Assembly (NCBI GenBank): GCA_030847615.1
Contig: JAUMIR010000003.1
Span: 56,157,001-56,221,000 of the forward strand
Length of the DNA stretch: 64,000 nt
From: Gambelia wislizenii
Taxonomy: Eukaryota; Chordata; Lepidosauria; Squamata; Crotaphytidae
Direction: 5' to 3'
Position numbers and translations under genes: made by a program
Part shown: piece after piece, positions 55,061-64,000 of the stretch
Position numbering within the stretch: the first letter of the stretch is position 1
Layout of the letters: each line of letters starts with the position of its first letter
Notes under the pieces: generated by a model
The model's input: only the letters and a program-made list of their open reading frames with translations
Told to the model about the DNA's origin: nothing
Database searches by the model: none

Positions 55061-57412
55061 TTGAGAGACAACTTCCAGGCAAACCTACAAACGAAACTTG
55101 AAGACCATCCTACAGATCCTTCTCCTACAGTGCTTTGGCAACATATCAAAAACAGTATCCTCCTGTCTGCAGAAGAATCCCTCGGGTTCTCCCACAAGAA
55201 AAATCAAGACTGGTTTGATGAAAACAACCAAGAGATCCAGGAGCTGTTGGCAAGGAAGAGAGCTGCTCACCAGGCATACCTCGCCCAGCCAACCTGTCAT
55301 GCAAGAAAAGCAGCTTTCCGCCTCACATGTAGCAAACTACAACAAAAACTCCGAGACATGCAGAACAAGTGGTGGATCAATTTAGCAGAAAAGACACAAC
55401 GCTGTGCAGATCTGGGTGATCATGGAGGATTTTATGAAGCTCTTAAAGCAGTGTTTGGACCTACTTATCAGGTCCAAAGCTCCTTATACAGTACAGATGG
55501 TCAAACATTAATTACTGATAAAGCCTCCATCCTGAATCGTTGGGCTGAACATTTTCAAAGCCTCTTTAGCGCCAACCGAGTAGTCCAAGCCTCAACTATC
55601 CAACATATGATACAAAAACCAATGAAAAATGAATTGGACCTAGCTCCCACTTTGGAAGAGACCCTTAAGGCCATACAGCAGATGAAAAACGGCAAGGCAG
55701 CTGGGATTGATGGAATCCCACCTGAAGTTTGGAAACATGGAGGTCATGCACTCCACGAAAAATTCCACGAATTCCTTGTGAATTGCTGGGAAAAAGGGGA
55801 ACTGCCATCAGACCTCCGAGATGCAGTCATCATCACCCTGTACAAGAAAAAAGGAGCAAAATCCGACTGCTCAAACTATCGAGGCATAACACTGCTCTCT
55901 ATTGCTGGAAAAATCCTTGCAAGGATACTCCTGAACAGATTAGTTCCTGCTATTGCAGAAGAACTTCTCCCTGAAAGCCAATGTGGCTTCAGAGCCAATA
56001 GGAGTACTACAGACATGGTATTTGCCCTTAGGCAACTGCAAGAAAAATGTAGGGAGCAGAACAAGGGTCTCTATGTAACATTTGTCGACCTCACCAAAGC
56101 CTTTGACACTGTAAGTAGAAAAGGTCTGTGGCAGATCCTGGAAAAACTAGGATGTCCCCCCAAATTCCTTAAAATGATTATCTTGCTACACGAGGGACAG
56201 CGTGGTCAAGTCAGATATGGTGATGCTCTTTCAGAGCCCTTTCTAATAACTAATGGAGTGAAGCAAGGTTGTGTTCTTGCACCAACTTTATTTACAATCT
56301 TCTTTAGCACGATGCTCCAAAGGGCTATGGCAGAGCTTGAAGAAGACGACGGCATCTATATACGCTACCGTACTGATGGTAGCTTGTTTAACTTAAGCCG
56401 TCTGAGGGCTCACACTAAGACTCTAAACTATCTAGTTCATGAGCTGCTCTTCGCCGATGATGCTGCCCTTGTTGCCCACACAGAAGCAGCTCTGCAGTGC
56501 CTAACGTCCTGCTTTGCAACAGCTGCAGAGCTGTTTGGGCTAGAAGTCAACCTGAAGAAAACAGAAGTTCTTTACCAGCCTGCACCACAGGACGAACACC
56601 ACCATCCCCACATTGCCGTCGGCAAATCTGTGCTCAAGTCCGTTCAGCAGTTCACCTACCTGGGAAGCATCATCTCCTCAGATGCCAAGATTGACAAAGA
56701 GATCGATCACAGATTAGCAAAGGCATATAGTGCATTTGGAAGACTTCACAAAAGAGTCTGGAGCAATAAACACCTGAGGCAAAGCACAAAAATCAGTGTG
56801 TATAGAGCCATCGTACTGTCTATCCTCCTTTATGGATCTGAAACATGGGTCACCTATCGCCACCACCTACGACTCCTCGAGCGCTTTCATCAGCGCTGTC
56901 TACGCACAATCCTAAATATACACTGGACTGACTATGTGACGAATGTTGCTGTCCTTGAGCAAGCAGGGATCACCAGCATTGAGGCCATGATATTGAGAAC
57001 ACAGCTGCGCTGGGCAGGGCATGTTTCTAGGATGGAGGACCATCGCCTCCCAAAAATACTACTCTACGGTGAACTCGCCACGGGTCAGCGTAAGAGGGGC
57101 GCTCCAAAAAAGCGATACAAAGACTCCCTGAAACAACATCTCAGGCTTGGCCAAATTGATCACCAACAGTGGTCTGCCCTGGCCTCACATCGGGAGGCAT
57201 GGAGACGCACTATCCACAATGCTGCAGGCTTATTTGAGAACTCACGACGAACAAGTCTTAAAGAGAAACGACAACGCAGAAAGAATCACAACCCAAAAAC
57301 ATCACCCAAGGAGACCTTCTGCTGTGCTTTTTGCAACCGGACTTATTTATCTCAGATTGGCCTTTTTAGTCATCAGCGCGCTTGCAGAAAGCGCGGGATG
57401 AGTCCTTCCTGA
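55061..57412 (+). CDS. LINE reverse transcriptase with C-terminal zinc finger (783 codons, open)
   Basis: This is the longest open frame in the window. Residues about 213-470 are the reverse transcriptase: GKAAGIDGIPPEVW, SDCSNYRGITLLSIAGKILA, QCGFRANRSTTDMVFALRQL, FVDLTKAFDTVS (catalytic D343), NGVKQGCVLAPTLFTIFF and LLFADDAALV (catalytic D466/D467). A long connection domain follows (TYLGSIISSDAKIDKEIDHRL, YGSETWVTYRHHLRLLERFH, LRWAGHVSRMEDHRLPK). The C-terminus holds the finger C755-x2-C758-x12-H771-x3-C775. All RT catalytic residues are present. The true protein begins upstream in the endonuclease, so the Met at 55061 is only the first after the nonsense change. It acts by target-primed reverse transcription at the nicked chromosome. 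Confidence 0.9.
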   Translation: MRDNFQANLQTKLEDHPTDPSPTVLWQHIKNSILLSAEESLGFSHKKNQDWFDENNQEIQELLARKRAAHQAYLAQPTCHARKAAFRLTCSKLQQKLRDMQNKWWINLAEKTQRCADLGDHGGFYEALKAVFGPTYQVQSSLYSTDGQTLITDKASILNRWAEHFQSLFSANRVVQASTIQHMIQKPMKNELDLAPTLEETLKAIQQMKNGKAAGIDGIPPEVWKHGGHALHEKFHEFLVNCWEKGELPSDLRDAVIITLYKKKGAKSDCSNYRGITLLSIAGKILARILLNRLVPAIAEELLPESQCGFRANRSTTDMVFALRQLQEKCREQNKGLYVTFVDLTKAFDTVSRKGLWQILEKLGCPPKFLKMIILLHEGQRGQVRYGDALSEPFLITNGVKQGCVLAPTLFTIFFSTMLQRAMAELEEDDGIYIRYRTDGSLFNLSRLRAHTKTLNYLVHELLFADDAALVAHTEAALQCLTSCFATAAELFGLEVNLKKTEVLYQPAPQDEHHHPHIAVGKSVLKSVQQFTYLGSIISSDAKIDKEIDHRLAKAYSAFGRLHKRVWSNKHLRQSTKISVYRAIVLSILLYGSETWVTYRHHLRLLERFHQRCLRTILNIHWTDYVTNVAVLEQAGITSIEAMILRTQLRWAGHVSRMEDHRLPKILLYGELATGQRKRGAPKKRYKDSLKQHLRLGQIDHQQWSALASHREAWRRTIHNAAGLFENSRRTSLKEKRQRRKNHNPKTSPKETFCCAFCNRTYLSQIGLFSHQRACRKRGMSPS

Positions 57413-57451
57413 ATCTTCGTTTGCGAAGGAAAGCCAGAGAGAGAGAGAGAG

Positions 57452-57460
57452 ATATTAGCC
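57452..57460. repeat. Right target-site duplication of the LINE
   Basis: ATATTAGCC, identical to 53454-53462, directly after the (GA)n tail. Confidence 0.85.
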
Positions 57461-57960
57461 TCTTACAAAAGCAAGGTGTGTCACTGTGGATGAGGTCCCC
57501 ACCTTTTCGGGTAACATATGGCAAGAATTGTGGCTGTTGCAGATATCCCCTTTCAGGGCAAGACATTTAAGCAGGTGGTGAAGCTCAGCTCCATACTCTT
57601 AGGTGAAATGAATTTTCAGTACAGTGCCAGCTCTAGTTCTGACACTGAAACAACCTTAGTTCTCATTATAGCTGACCTCCAGAAGGACAGAGACAAATGG
57701 AACATGACCCTGTTAATTTCCTTTGATTTTACAGTGATGACATTAGTACCCTTCCAGACTGACCCTGTGGCATGAAGTTGGGAGCCATAGTGATATAGTG
57801 GGTTCTATGGCCACCTGAGGAGTTGCTTCAAGAAGGCAGCAGAGGGTCAGGGAAGGTTCCCATAGTGATAATGATTCTCAGATGTTCAAATGGCTGCCAT
57901 CTAGAAAACTCTACAGACTATAGACAGCCTTTTTTTAAAAAAAAATGTGAATGAGTCAAG
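57461..57960. other. no recognisable feature
   Basis: Nothing I can name in this flank. Confidence 0.4.
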
Positions 57961-58060
57961 TGCCATCTAAATTAACAGGTTTATTTTAGCATGAGCTTTC
58001 AGGGACTGCAATCTACTTCCTCAGATCCATGGAGTACAAAACTAAGGCTTCAGGTATAGA
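57961..58060 (-). ncRNA. Hammerhead-core-like repeat, copy 3
   Basis: On the minus strand: CTGAGGA (58024-58018, fits CUGANGA), a short helix (GATT/AGTC), GAAA (58000-57997), a 2-bp stem GC-TCAT-GC, then T-A, followed by AAATAAA. This fits the core order box 1, stem II, GAAA, minimal stem III and a U-H cleavage site. Stem II is weakened relative to copy 5. Catalysis is not shown. The sequence is part of an interspersed repeat whose 3' end includes TGTTAATTTAGATGGCACTTGACTC. Confidence 0.4.
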
Positions 58061-58200
58061 TGTACAATACATTGTCCATGATGGGGCTTACAATCAGAGG
58101 GAAAGTTGATAAGCTACCCCAAAACTCTTCATTGACATTTGAAGATCCAAATTTATTAAAGTTGACACAAAACATTCATTCACTCTCACTCTCTTTCTTA

Positions 58201-58290
58201 ATCTTAATCTTAATCTCTTCCTCTCTCATTCTCTGTTGTAGCATAAACTTTCATAGACTTGGTCTACTTCCTCTATGCTGGAACAACTGT
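58201..58290 (-). ncRNA. Hammerhead-core-like repeat, copy 4
   Basis: On the minus strand: TAGAGGA (58275-58269, degraded first box), stem II TAGAC/GTCTA with a 3-nt loop, GAAA (58252-58249), then GT-TTAT-GC and T-A. It is the same orientation as copy 3 and about 250 bp away. Helix II is preserved although its bases differ from copies 3 and 5. Confidence 0.4.
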
Positions 58291-59419
58291 TATTTTGAAA
58301 ATTCAAACAAATATATAATTCATGTGATGATTAAAGTTTTCACATGTTTCACTAGGTTGCTTCAAGGTTCTTCAGTTGGAAGTAACCTTACAGTTATCAA
58401 CCTTATGAATAGATAGCAAGTGTTCCATTTCTGGACCTTCCTCTGCAAGAATGGGGTAAATATGCTAGGGATATAAAAGAAATGGGAAATTAGCTCTGAT
58501 GTGACCCCTTCTACTAATTCAAGGCCATTACTATATTTTGTGAAAGCTGACTTCATGTAATTTGCTACCTTTCTTTCCAAAAAGGAAATTTGAATTTTAT
58601 TGAAGGTAACATCATTTTAAAATCAAATTATGTACTATATCAGCTTAACTTGATTAAAAAGCATGTAAAATGAAGCATGATATCCACAATTTTTAGAGGG
58701 ACACCAGAAGCATTTATCTAGAAATTAACTGTCAGACTGTAACTGATTGAAGAACAACATGTGAATGGTTTTCTCTCTTTGCAAACATTCTTGCGAATGT
58801 CACATTTTCCAGTTCCCACTGGAATATTATGAAATTTCCTTAATGTTTAGGTCATTACCAGCCAATTCTCTTTTCAATTGTAGATGTGGGATTATTCCGA
58901 ATTACTATAGATTGCTCATGGAAATTTAATTTTCAAAGTTAATCTTGGAGCCAATGTCAAATTGAAATGTATTGCCATGGGAAATAATTCAGCTGACTAT
59001 ACAAATAAGAATATGGGAGCTGAACTCACTGGCTGGAAATAAAGATGTTAAATATGAATAGAAGATGGGGAGGGCTGAAAATGTTTCCTAAACCTCCACC
59101 TAAAACTTATATCTTTCACGTCAGTTCACTGAAATCAGATGCAGCTTTGGTCCCATGTTTTGCTTAGAATTGGTCTTCTACTAATAACAATTATATTCGG
59201 CAATCAGATCTGGCTTCTTCATGTCATTACTGAGAGGGTGCAAAGCTAATTTAGAGTGAGGGCATCGAACATTGTATTTATCTATATTTATAGCCACCTA
59301 TCCTTCATGGATTCCAAGGGAATGTACCTCCTCCCTATTTTACACTCCTACCAAGCCTGAGAAGTGAGTTAAGCTGATGGAGCAGACATTCATATTAACC
59401 CCCCCCCAAAAAATGTACA
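58291..59419. other. gene-free stretch
   Basis: AT-rich DNA. At 59275-59375 TTTATAGCCACCTATCC and GAGAAGTGAGTTAAGCTGATGG resemble an inverted L2/SINE 3' end, decayed. Nothing else. Confidence 0.4.
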
Positions 59420-59600
59420 AATATCTTGGCCTGCAAGATTATCAGTATAGGGAAAAAAATCCAAAATACACATTTTGTTGATACCTGTATTATGCTGACA
59501 AAAAGGTGCAGAATACATTACGATAGCTTTCGAAGCTTACTGACTTCCTCATCAGGGAAAGATGTTATATTTTATAGAAGAAAAGTGACGTTTTGGCGTC
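59420..59600 (-). repeat. Hammerhead-core-like interspersed repeat, copy 6 (inverted)
   Basis: On the minus strand: CTGATGA (59555-59549), stem II GAAG/CTTC (59547-59532), GAAA (59531-59528) and GCTATC, followed downstream by CAGGTATCAAC and TTTTGGATTTTT. Both core boxes are intact. Stem III and the cleavage-site U-H are not clear. It belongs with copies 1 and 2. Confidence 0.45.
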
Positions 59601-60002
59601 ATGGGGCTTCATCTTATTTAAGTTGTCTGATAAGCTGGTTTTTAAGGCAGTCTTGAGGGAACATTGACACAGGTAGTGGCCACACCTCTTCTTGTCTGTG
59701 AGGGAACAAAGCACAAAAACAGCAAAAGCCAAATAATAAAATTTCTGTCTCCATTAGCAGCATTAGCATCTAGGCTGTCTCCATCCTGTGTGAGGCTGCA
59801 AGCCACTTGATGGAGTGAACACATGTGTGTTTTGGATTTTGTTGTCCTTTGCTGCACTGTCATCTTAGCTACTTCTAAATATATTTTCAAGATGATCAAT
59901 GAAAGCATGCACATATCTTTTGGTTTCCTTTCACTGGGAAAAAAAAATGAGCAGCAGGGTTGCTGTTGTTGTTTCTTTCTTTTTTGAATATGCAAGTAAA
60001 CA
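59601..60002. other. no recognisable feature
   Basis: Nothing I can name. Confidence 0.4.
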
Positions 60003-60207
60003 TATCCCATCTGATCTTGGAAGCTAAGCAAGGTCAAGTCTGCTTGGTACTTGGGAGAGAGACTGCCACAGAATACCAGGTGTTGTGGGCTATATTTCAG
60101 GGGAAGGCAATGACAAACTACCTCTGATTACTCCTTGCTTAAGAAAACACTGTGAAATTCATGAAGTTGCCAAAAGATGACAGGTGACTTGAAGGCACAT
60201 ATATTAC
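60003..60207 (+). mobile_element. 5S-rRNA-derived SINE (5S-Sauria type)
   Basis: The head CATATCCCATCTGATCTTGG, AAGCTAAGCAAGGTC and TTGGTACTTGGGAGAGAGAC follows 5S rRNA through its internal pol III control region (A box, intermediate element, C box). The body has TGTGGGCTATATTTCAGG and AAACTACCTCTGATTACTCC. The tail ACAGGTGACTTGAAGGCAC is the RTE/BovB-like end shared with Sauria SINEs. It is a SINE, not a 5S gene. Confidence 0.82.
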
Positions 60208-60380
60208 TTCTAAAGGTGCATTAATTAAAATATGTAAATTTGGAAAACATGTGCAAAAACATGATTTAATCAGTGAGGGAAATAGGTAAAATATGTATAC
60301 ATTTAGAAAAAAAATATTAAAATAGGTACTATAGGAAAAGTGTACATCAGAATATACAGACATTTCTGTGCAGAAAGGAT

Positions 60381-60404
60381 CTATCTATCTGTCTATCTAT
60401 CTAT
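60381..60404. repeat. (CTAT)n microsatellite
   Basis: Six CTAT/CTGT units. Confidence 0.85.
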
Positions 60405-61456
60405 TGTTTAACTTGTCTGATAAGGTGGTCTGATATATATCAACACTGTACAGAACTTGGACAGGACAAGAATACTAGTAGGATTCTGAAAAATGCAAAG
60501 AAATGAAACTGACAATGTTTCTCACCTGTAACAGTGACTGGCCAAAGGTAATTCAGTGCACTTACAAGGCTGAGTGGAGATATGAAGTGTAGTTTCCCCA
60601 ATTTTACTCCAACATTCTAATCTGCCACACCACAGAGGCTCTTACTGCTTCATTAGGAAAGCATATGGATTATTATTTCTCCTCCTGGATTCTGTTTCTG
60701 CAGAGAGGTTTAGATAGCTCAGAAAGAAGAGGTTAAGCATTAGCACATTCGAAACCCAGGGTAAATTCCATGAAACTTATTTTTTTCTAAGTATAAGACT
60801 TTTCAGCTGCCTTAACCAAAAACACTAAGTGCTTGTGCTTTTAATTATATCCACTCCCTATAAGAAGAGTAATTTAACATTATGCAATATACTTATTAGA
60901 CTGACCTCCAGAAGAAGGCAATCAAAATTACATTAAAATGTTATCAATTTTCAAAAGACTCATTCAAGCAGTTGTGTAGAGGTAGAAATAGCAACCAGTT
61001 GCTAAATCTCTGATTTATATTTATCCAGTGTACTGCCAAGAGTTTTTATATCACATGCATGATCATATTTTCGGCAGATGTGTTTTTCTTTCTGATGTTT
61101 TCAATTAATTTCTTTTAATGAATTGCGCTATGCATTGATGAATGTGTACATTTGCTTACAACCCTGATCATCTGTTAGATTATCTGTGAAAAGTGAAAGA
61201 ATCTTGTCTCTGACAAAAGGACACAAATAGATTTCTCTTTCAATGACTGTCCTGCCACATTCTGGTATCTCTCCAAACTACCACTTCCTCCTTCCATTTC
61301 TCAAAGGTAAATAAATGATTGTTTGGGGGTGTTCCTGCAAAGGAAATGTGTAAAATAACTGAAATATGCATCAGGGAAGTCTGAGATGACAGTCTCTGAC
61401 AGTGATGTTCCAGTGCCAAAGCTGAGAAGCCGGTCACCCACCATCCCCCCACCTTC
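60405..61456. other. gene-free stretch
   Basis: AT-rich DNA without a supported feature. Confidence 0.4.
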
Positions 61457-61641
61457 TGCTGTTGTTGTTCAAATCATTTCTGTCTTATGCTGACCCTAAA
61501 GTGAACCTATCACAGGGTTTTCTGAGAGTGTGTGACTTGCCCAAGGTCACCCAGTGGGTTTTCATGGCCAAGCAGGGATTCAAACTCTGGTCTCCAGAGT
61601 TATAGTTCAACATTCAAACGATTATGCCATGCTGGCTCCTT
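61457..61641 (-). mobile_element. Sauria-type SINE
   Basis: It lies in reverse orientation. The complement of box B is GATTCAAAC (61577-61585). The body has GAACCTATCACAGGGTTTTC, CTTGCCCAAGGTCACCCAG and GGTTTTCATGGCCAAG, and the head ends with CCATGCTGGCTCC. A LINE fragment begins eight bases after the SINE head. Confidence 0.85.
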
Positions 61642-61649
61642 TTAACTTT

Positions 61650-62424
61650 AGCATCATCTCCTCAGATGCCAAGATTGACAAAGAGATCGATCACAGATTA
61701 GCAAAGGCATATAGTGCATTTGGAAGACTTTACAAAAGAGTCTGGAGTAATAAACACCTGAGGCGAAGCACAAAAATCAGGTGTATAGAGCCATTTTACT
61801 GTCTATTCTCCTTTATGGGTCTGAAACATGGGTCACCTATCGCCACCACCTACGACTCCTCGAACACTTTCATCAGCGCTGTATACGCACAATTCTAAAT
61901 ATATACTGGACTGACTATGTGACAAATGTTACTGTCCTTGATCAAGCAGGGATCACCAGCATTGAGGCCATGATATTGAGAACACGGCTGTGCTGGGCAG
62001 GGCACATTTCTAGGATGGAGGATCATCGCCTCCCAAAAATAGTACTCTACAATGAACTCACCACAGGTCAGTGTAAGAGGGGCGCTCCAAAAAAGTGATA
62101 CAAGGAGTCCCTGAAACAACATCTCAGGCTCGGCCAAATTGATCACCAACAGTGGTCCGCCCTGGCCTCACATCGGGAGGCATGGAGATGAACTATCCAC
62201 AATGCTGCAGCCTTATTTGAGAACTCACACCGAACAAGTCTTGAAGAGAAATGGCAACACAGAAAGAATCACAACTTGGAAACATCACCCAAGGAAACCT
62301 TCTGCTGTGCTTTCTGCAACTGGACTTGTCTATCTTGGATTGGCCTTTTTAGTCACCAGCGCACTTGCAGAAAGCGTGGGATGAGTCCTTCCTGAATCTT
62401 CATTTGCAAAAAGCCAGAGAGAGA
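61650..62424 (+). mobile_element. Old 5'-truncated LINE (copy E)
   Basis: It corresponds to the 53.4-kb LINE from AGCATCATCTCCTCAGATGC to AAAAGCCAGAGAGAGA. It carries a frameshift near 61780, a stop in the KKRYK region (62096-62098) and many substitutions, including loss of conserved residues around the finger. The C-terminal reading frames 61781-62098 and 62139-62384 are its broken pieces. Confidence 0.9.
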
Positions 62425-62529
62425 TGACCACCATTAAGACGGCACTTTTCACCATGTCACTGTTGTCAGCATGTGCTGCATGTCTGTTACATTTAGCACT
62501 CTTCACCATGCCCTGTATTTGTATATCTA

Positions 62530-62625
62530 TCTACCTACTGAGGCTTTACTCCAGAGAAGTAGAGTGGATTCTACAAAAGCTCATGCTGAAATAAATTGGT
62601 TAAAGATGCCATAAGACTCTTTCCT
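62530..62625 (+). repeat. Hammerhead-core-like repeat, copy 5
   Basis: A clean stem II GTAGA/TCTAC (62559-62574), then AAAA in place of GAAA, GC-TCAT-GC, T-G and AAATAAATTGGTTAAAG, then ATGCCATAAGACTC. The first box is lost (CCAGAGAAG) and the nucleotide after U is G, so it should not cleave. It shows that stem II persists in a third context. Confidence 0.45.
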
Positions 62626-64000
62626 TGTTTTAAAGTAAGTGTGAGTTATCTTTGAGTACAAATGCTTATCCATGCCAGATGCTCTAATCTCTTCTGCCTC
62701 TATCTTCAGACCAGTAGTAACATTACTCAAGAATCTAGGTATATGGGGTTCATATTAAGCATGCAGAAGTATGCAGGGAGGGAAGCCAAGCCAAACCATC
62801 ATTCTGCTCTGGCCATGCATTGAAATAGGTTTGTTGGGTCAACCATAAGACTTAGTTGCCAGGCTAAAAATCTCTTTCCTACCCATAGTCATATACTTGT
62901 TGAAAGCACAATGATCACCTGTGTGGGCAATCCCTCTCTGTTCTGTTCCCTTTCCCTTTTTCTGTTTTATTAATTACTAAAGGCAAATGGAGCAGGCAAA
63001 GAATCTCATCTGTCAAAATTGAGATGCTTCTTAATAATCACCACTTAGCTAGGCACTTATCCATCTGAAAGGAAATGTATTGTGACTGAAGGTACTGCCG
63101 CGTCTGGAACATGACTCATGAGCCTGCTGTCATGGAAATCCACGTCAGTTTTCAGTTTATAGATAAGTGAGATTTCAAAAGGTAACTCAAAAGGGTTTCA
63201 GCATCAGAGTCCCAACCACTCTGGCCTAAAATCCAATTACTAGTCCCAACAAGAATAGACACCGGGGGGGGGGGCGGTTCCACGACAGGAAAAAGTTCGC
63301 CAGATTCCAGATTACCGTCCTTTCGCATCAGGAGTGCATAAATCACACGATGCCTGGCATTTTCGAATGATGAAGACAGATCCAGATACTTTATGTTTTG
63401 CTTAATTCACACAGGCAAAGGTGGGGGGGGGGGAAATCACCTCCAGATGATTAAAGTCAGGCAGGAGGCGGGGAGGGAGCAAGGAGGGGGTTATGGAGAC
63501 CATAAATAATGAGAGGAAAGAAAAAGGACAAACAAACAAGCAATCGAAAGAGCGATCTGCCAAACTCCCCCATCTTCCCCAGCCCCGAAAGGCTTCTGTA
63601 AAGAAAGGAGTCAATGAAAGCACGAACAAGCAAAAGCATGGTGGAGCAGATTCCCTTCATGCATGCACACACAAACACACACCACAGAACTAGGGCTTGC
63701 CTCATTTGGTTTCCCTCCCTCCAAAGCCTTGAATAAAGGCAAGTGAATGGAAGGACAAACAAACAAAAGAACGAACATGCGATCAACTGTTTTCCAGCAC
63801 ACACACACACACACACACACACACCAGCGAAGCAGCGAAGCATCTTCCCACCCACCCACCCCCCAAAAGATAGACAGGAAGGGCTCCGTTTTCCAAAGTG
63901 GACTGCAAGCAGAAGGAGGGGGAATTTCTTCTCTCCAACTCCTCAGTCTTTTCGGATAAAGCAGAATGGTCACTCCAACCAATCAGGATTCAGCTCTGCT
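62626..64000. other. gene-free stretch to the window end
   Basis: It contains poly-G runs (63264-63275, 63423-63432) and a (CA)n tract (63798-63824). The last 33 bases repeat the block seen at 5292-5320. Reading frames of 60-130 codons here have no motif and read through the simple repeats. No exon is supported. Confidence 0.4.
63798..63824. repeat. (CA)n microsatellite
   Basis: About 13 CA dinucleotides. The Cys/Val-rich minus-strand reading frames arise from it. Confidence 0.9.

Larger units (their letters stand above)
53463..57451 (+). mobile_element. Full-length APE-type LINE (copy F; Vingi/Ingi-like, provisional)
   Basis: 3,989 bp between 9-bp duplications of ATATTAGCC. Order: about 770 bp 5' UTR, APE-type endonuclease, reverse transcriptase, C-terminal Cys2-His-Cys finger, a very short 3' UTR and a (GA)n tail (57434-57451). 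No RNase H domain is seen between RT and the finger. APE plus RT plus finger without RNase H fits what I recall of Vingi, the sister clade of Ingi. RTE or other I-group clades are alternatives. Only one frameshift and one nonsense change break the coding region, so the insertion is young. Five truncated relatives lie at 2984, 18267, 24201, 39185 and 61650. Confidence 0.9.

Noticed and set aside
60003..60110. A 5S rRNA gene.
   Set aside because: Only part of 5S is matched and an RTE-type SINE tail follows. No second unit or T-rich terminator is seen.
63457..63982. Cys/Val-rich minus-strand frames that look hydrophobic.
   Set aside because: Driven by the (CA)n tract and neighbouring simple sequence, with no domain or splice context.

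Overview
The window reads as repeat-rich, non-coding DNA from a squamate reptile, probably a lizard. The diagnosis rests on repeats rather than genes: tRNA-derived Sauria-type SINEs with a BovB/RTE-like tail (4331-4530, 15228-15432, 61457-61641), a 5S-rRNA-derived SINE of the 5S-Sauria type (60003-60207), CR1 and L2 LINEs, and a young APE-type LINE. I found no host protein-coding exon, tRNA gene or rRNA gene that I can support. Every long reading frame with recognisable protein similarity belongs to a retroelement.

Layout. 0-5 kb: a non-autonomous DNA element (X1), a near-perfect 351-bp palindrome (839-1189), a TIR element with a SINE piece inside (1903-2654), a LINE tail, a Sauria SINE and a GC-rich ~99-bp minisatellite (4692-5100). 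5-18 kb: mostly unremarkable AT-rich DNA, with a CR1 (12801-13929) inserted into an older L2 copy and two SINEs side by side (15.2-15.7 kb). 18-31 kb: two young 5'-truncated copies of the main LINE (18267-19429, 24201-24927), one with a clear target-site duplication, plus several copies of non-autonomous DNA families X and Y. 31-47 kb: more X/Y copies, a hairpin-bearing TIR element (37122-37651), an old LINE fragment and a relic of an SGNH-hydrolase-like reading frame of the kind carried by tyrosine-recombinase (DIRS/Ngaro) retrotransposons (41861-42640). 47-53 kb: two long L2 copies head to head. 53.4-57.5 kb: a full-length copy (53463-57451) of the main LINE with a 9-bp target-site duplication. 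It has a 5' UTR, an endonuclease region and a 783-codon open RT frame ending in a Cys2-His-Cys finger. 57.5-64 kb: hammerhead-like repeat relics, the 5S SINE, an old LINE copy and simple repeats.

How the parts relate. The main LINE (provisionally Vingi/Ingi-like: APE + RT + C-terminal finger, no RNase H seen, (GA)n 3' tail) has six copies here, in a young and an old class. The Sauria and 5S SINEs carry a tail expected to be mobilised by a BovB/RTE LINE, while a second tRNA SINE (15456-15728) carries an L2/CR1-like tail. The most interesting items are the 351-bp palindrome with its 172-bp arms, the repeat family that keeps a hammerhead-ribozyme-like core in several copies, the palindromic minisatellite, and the nearly intact LINE. 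Clade and superfamily names are from memory of the families and have not been tested by database search.
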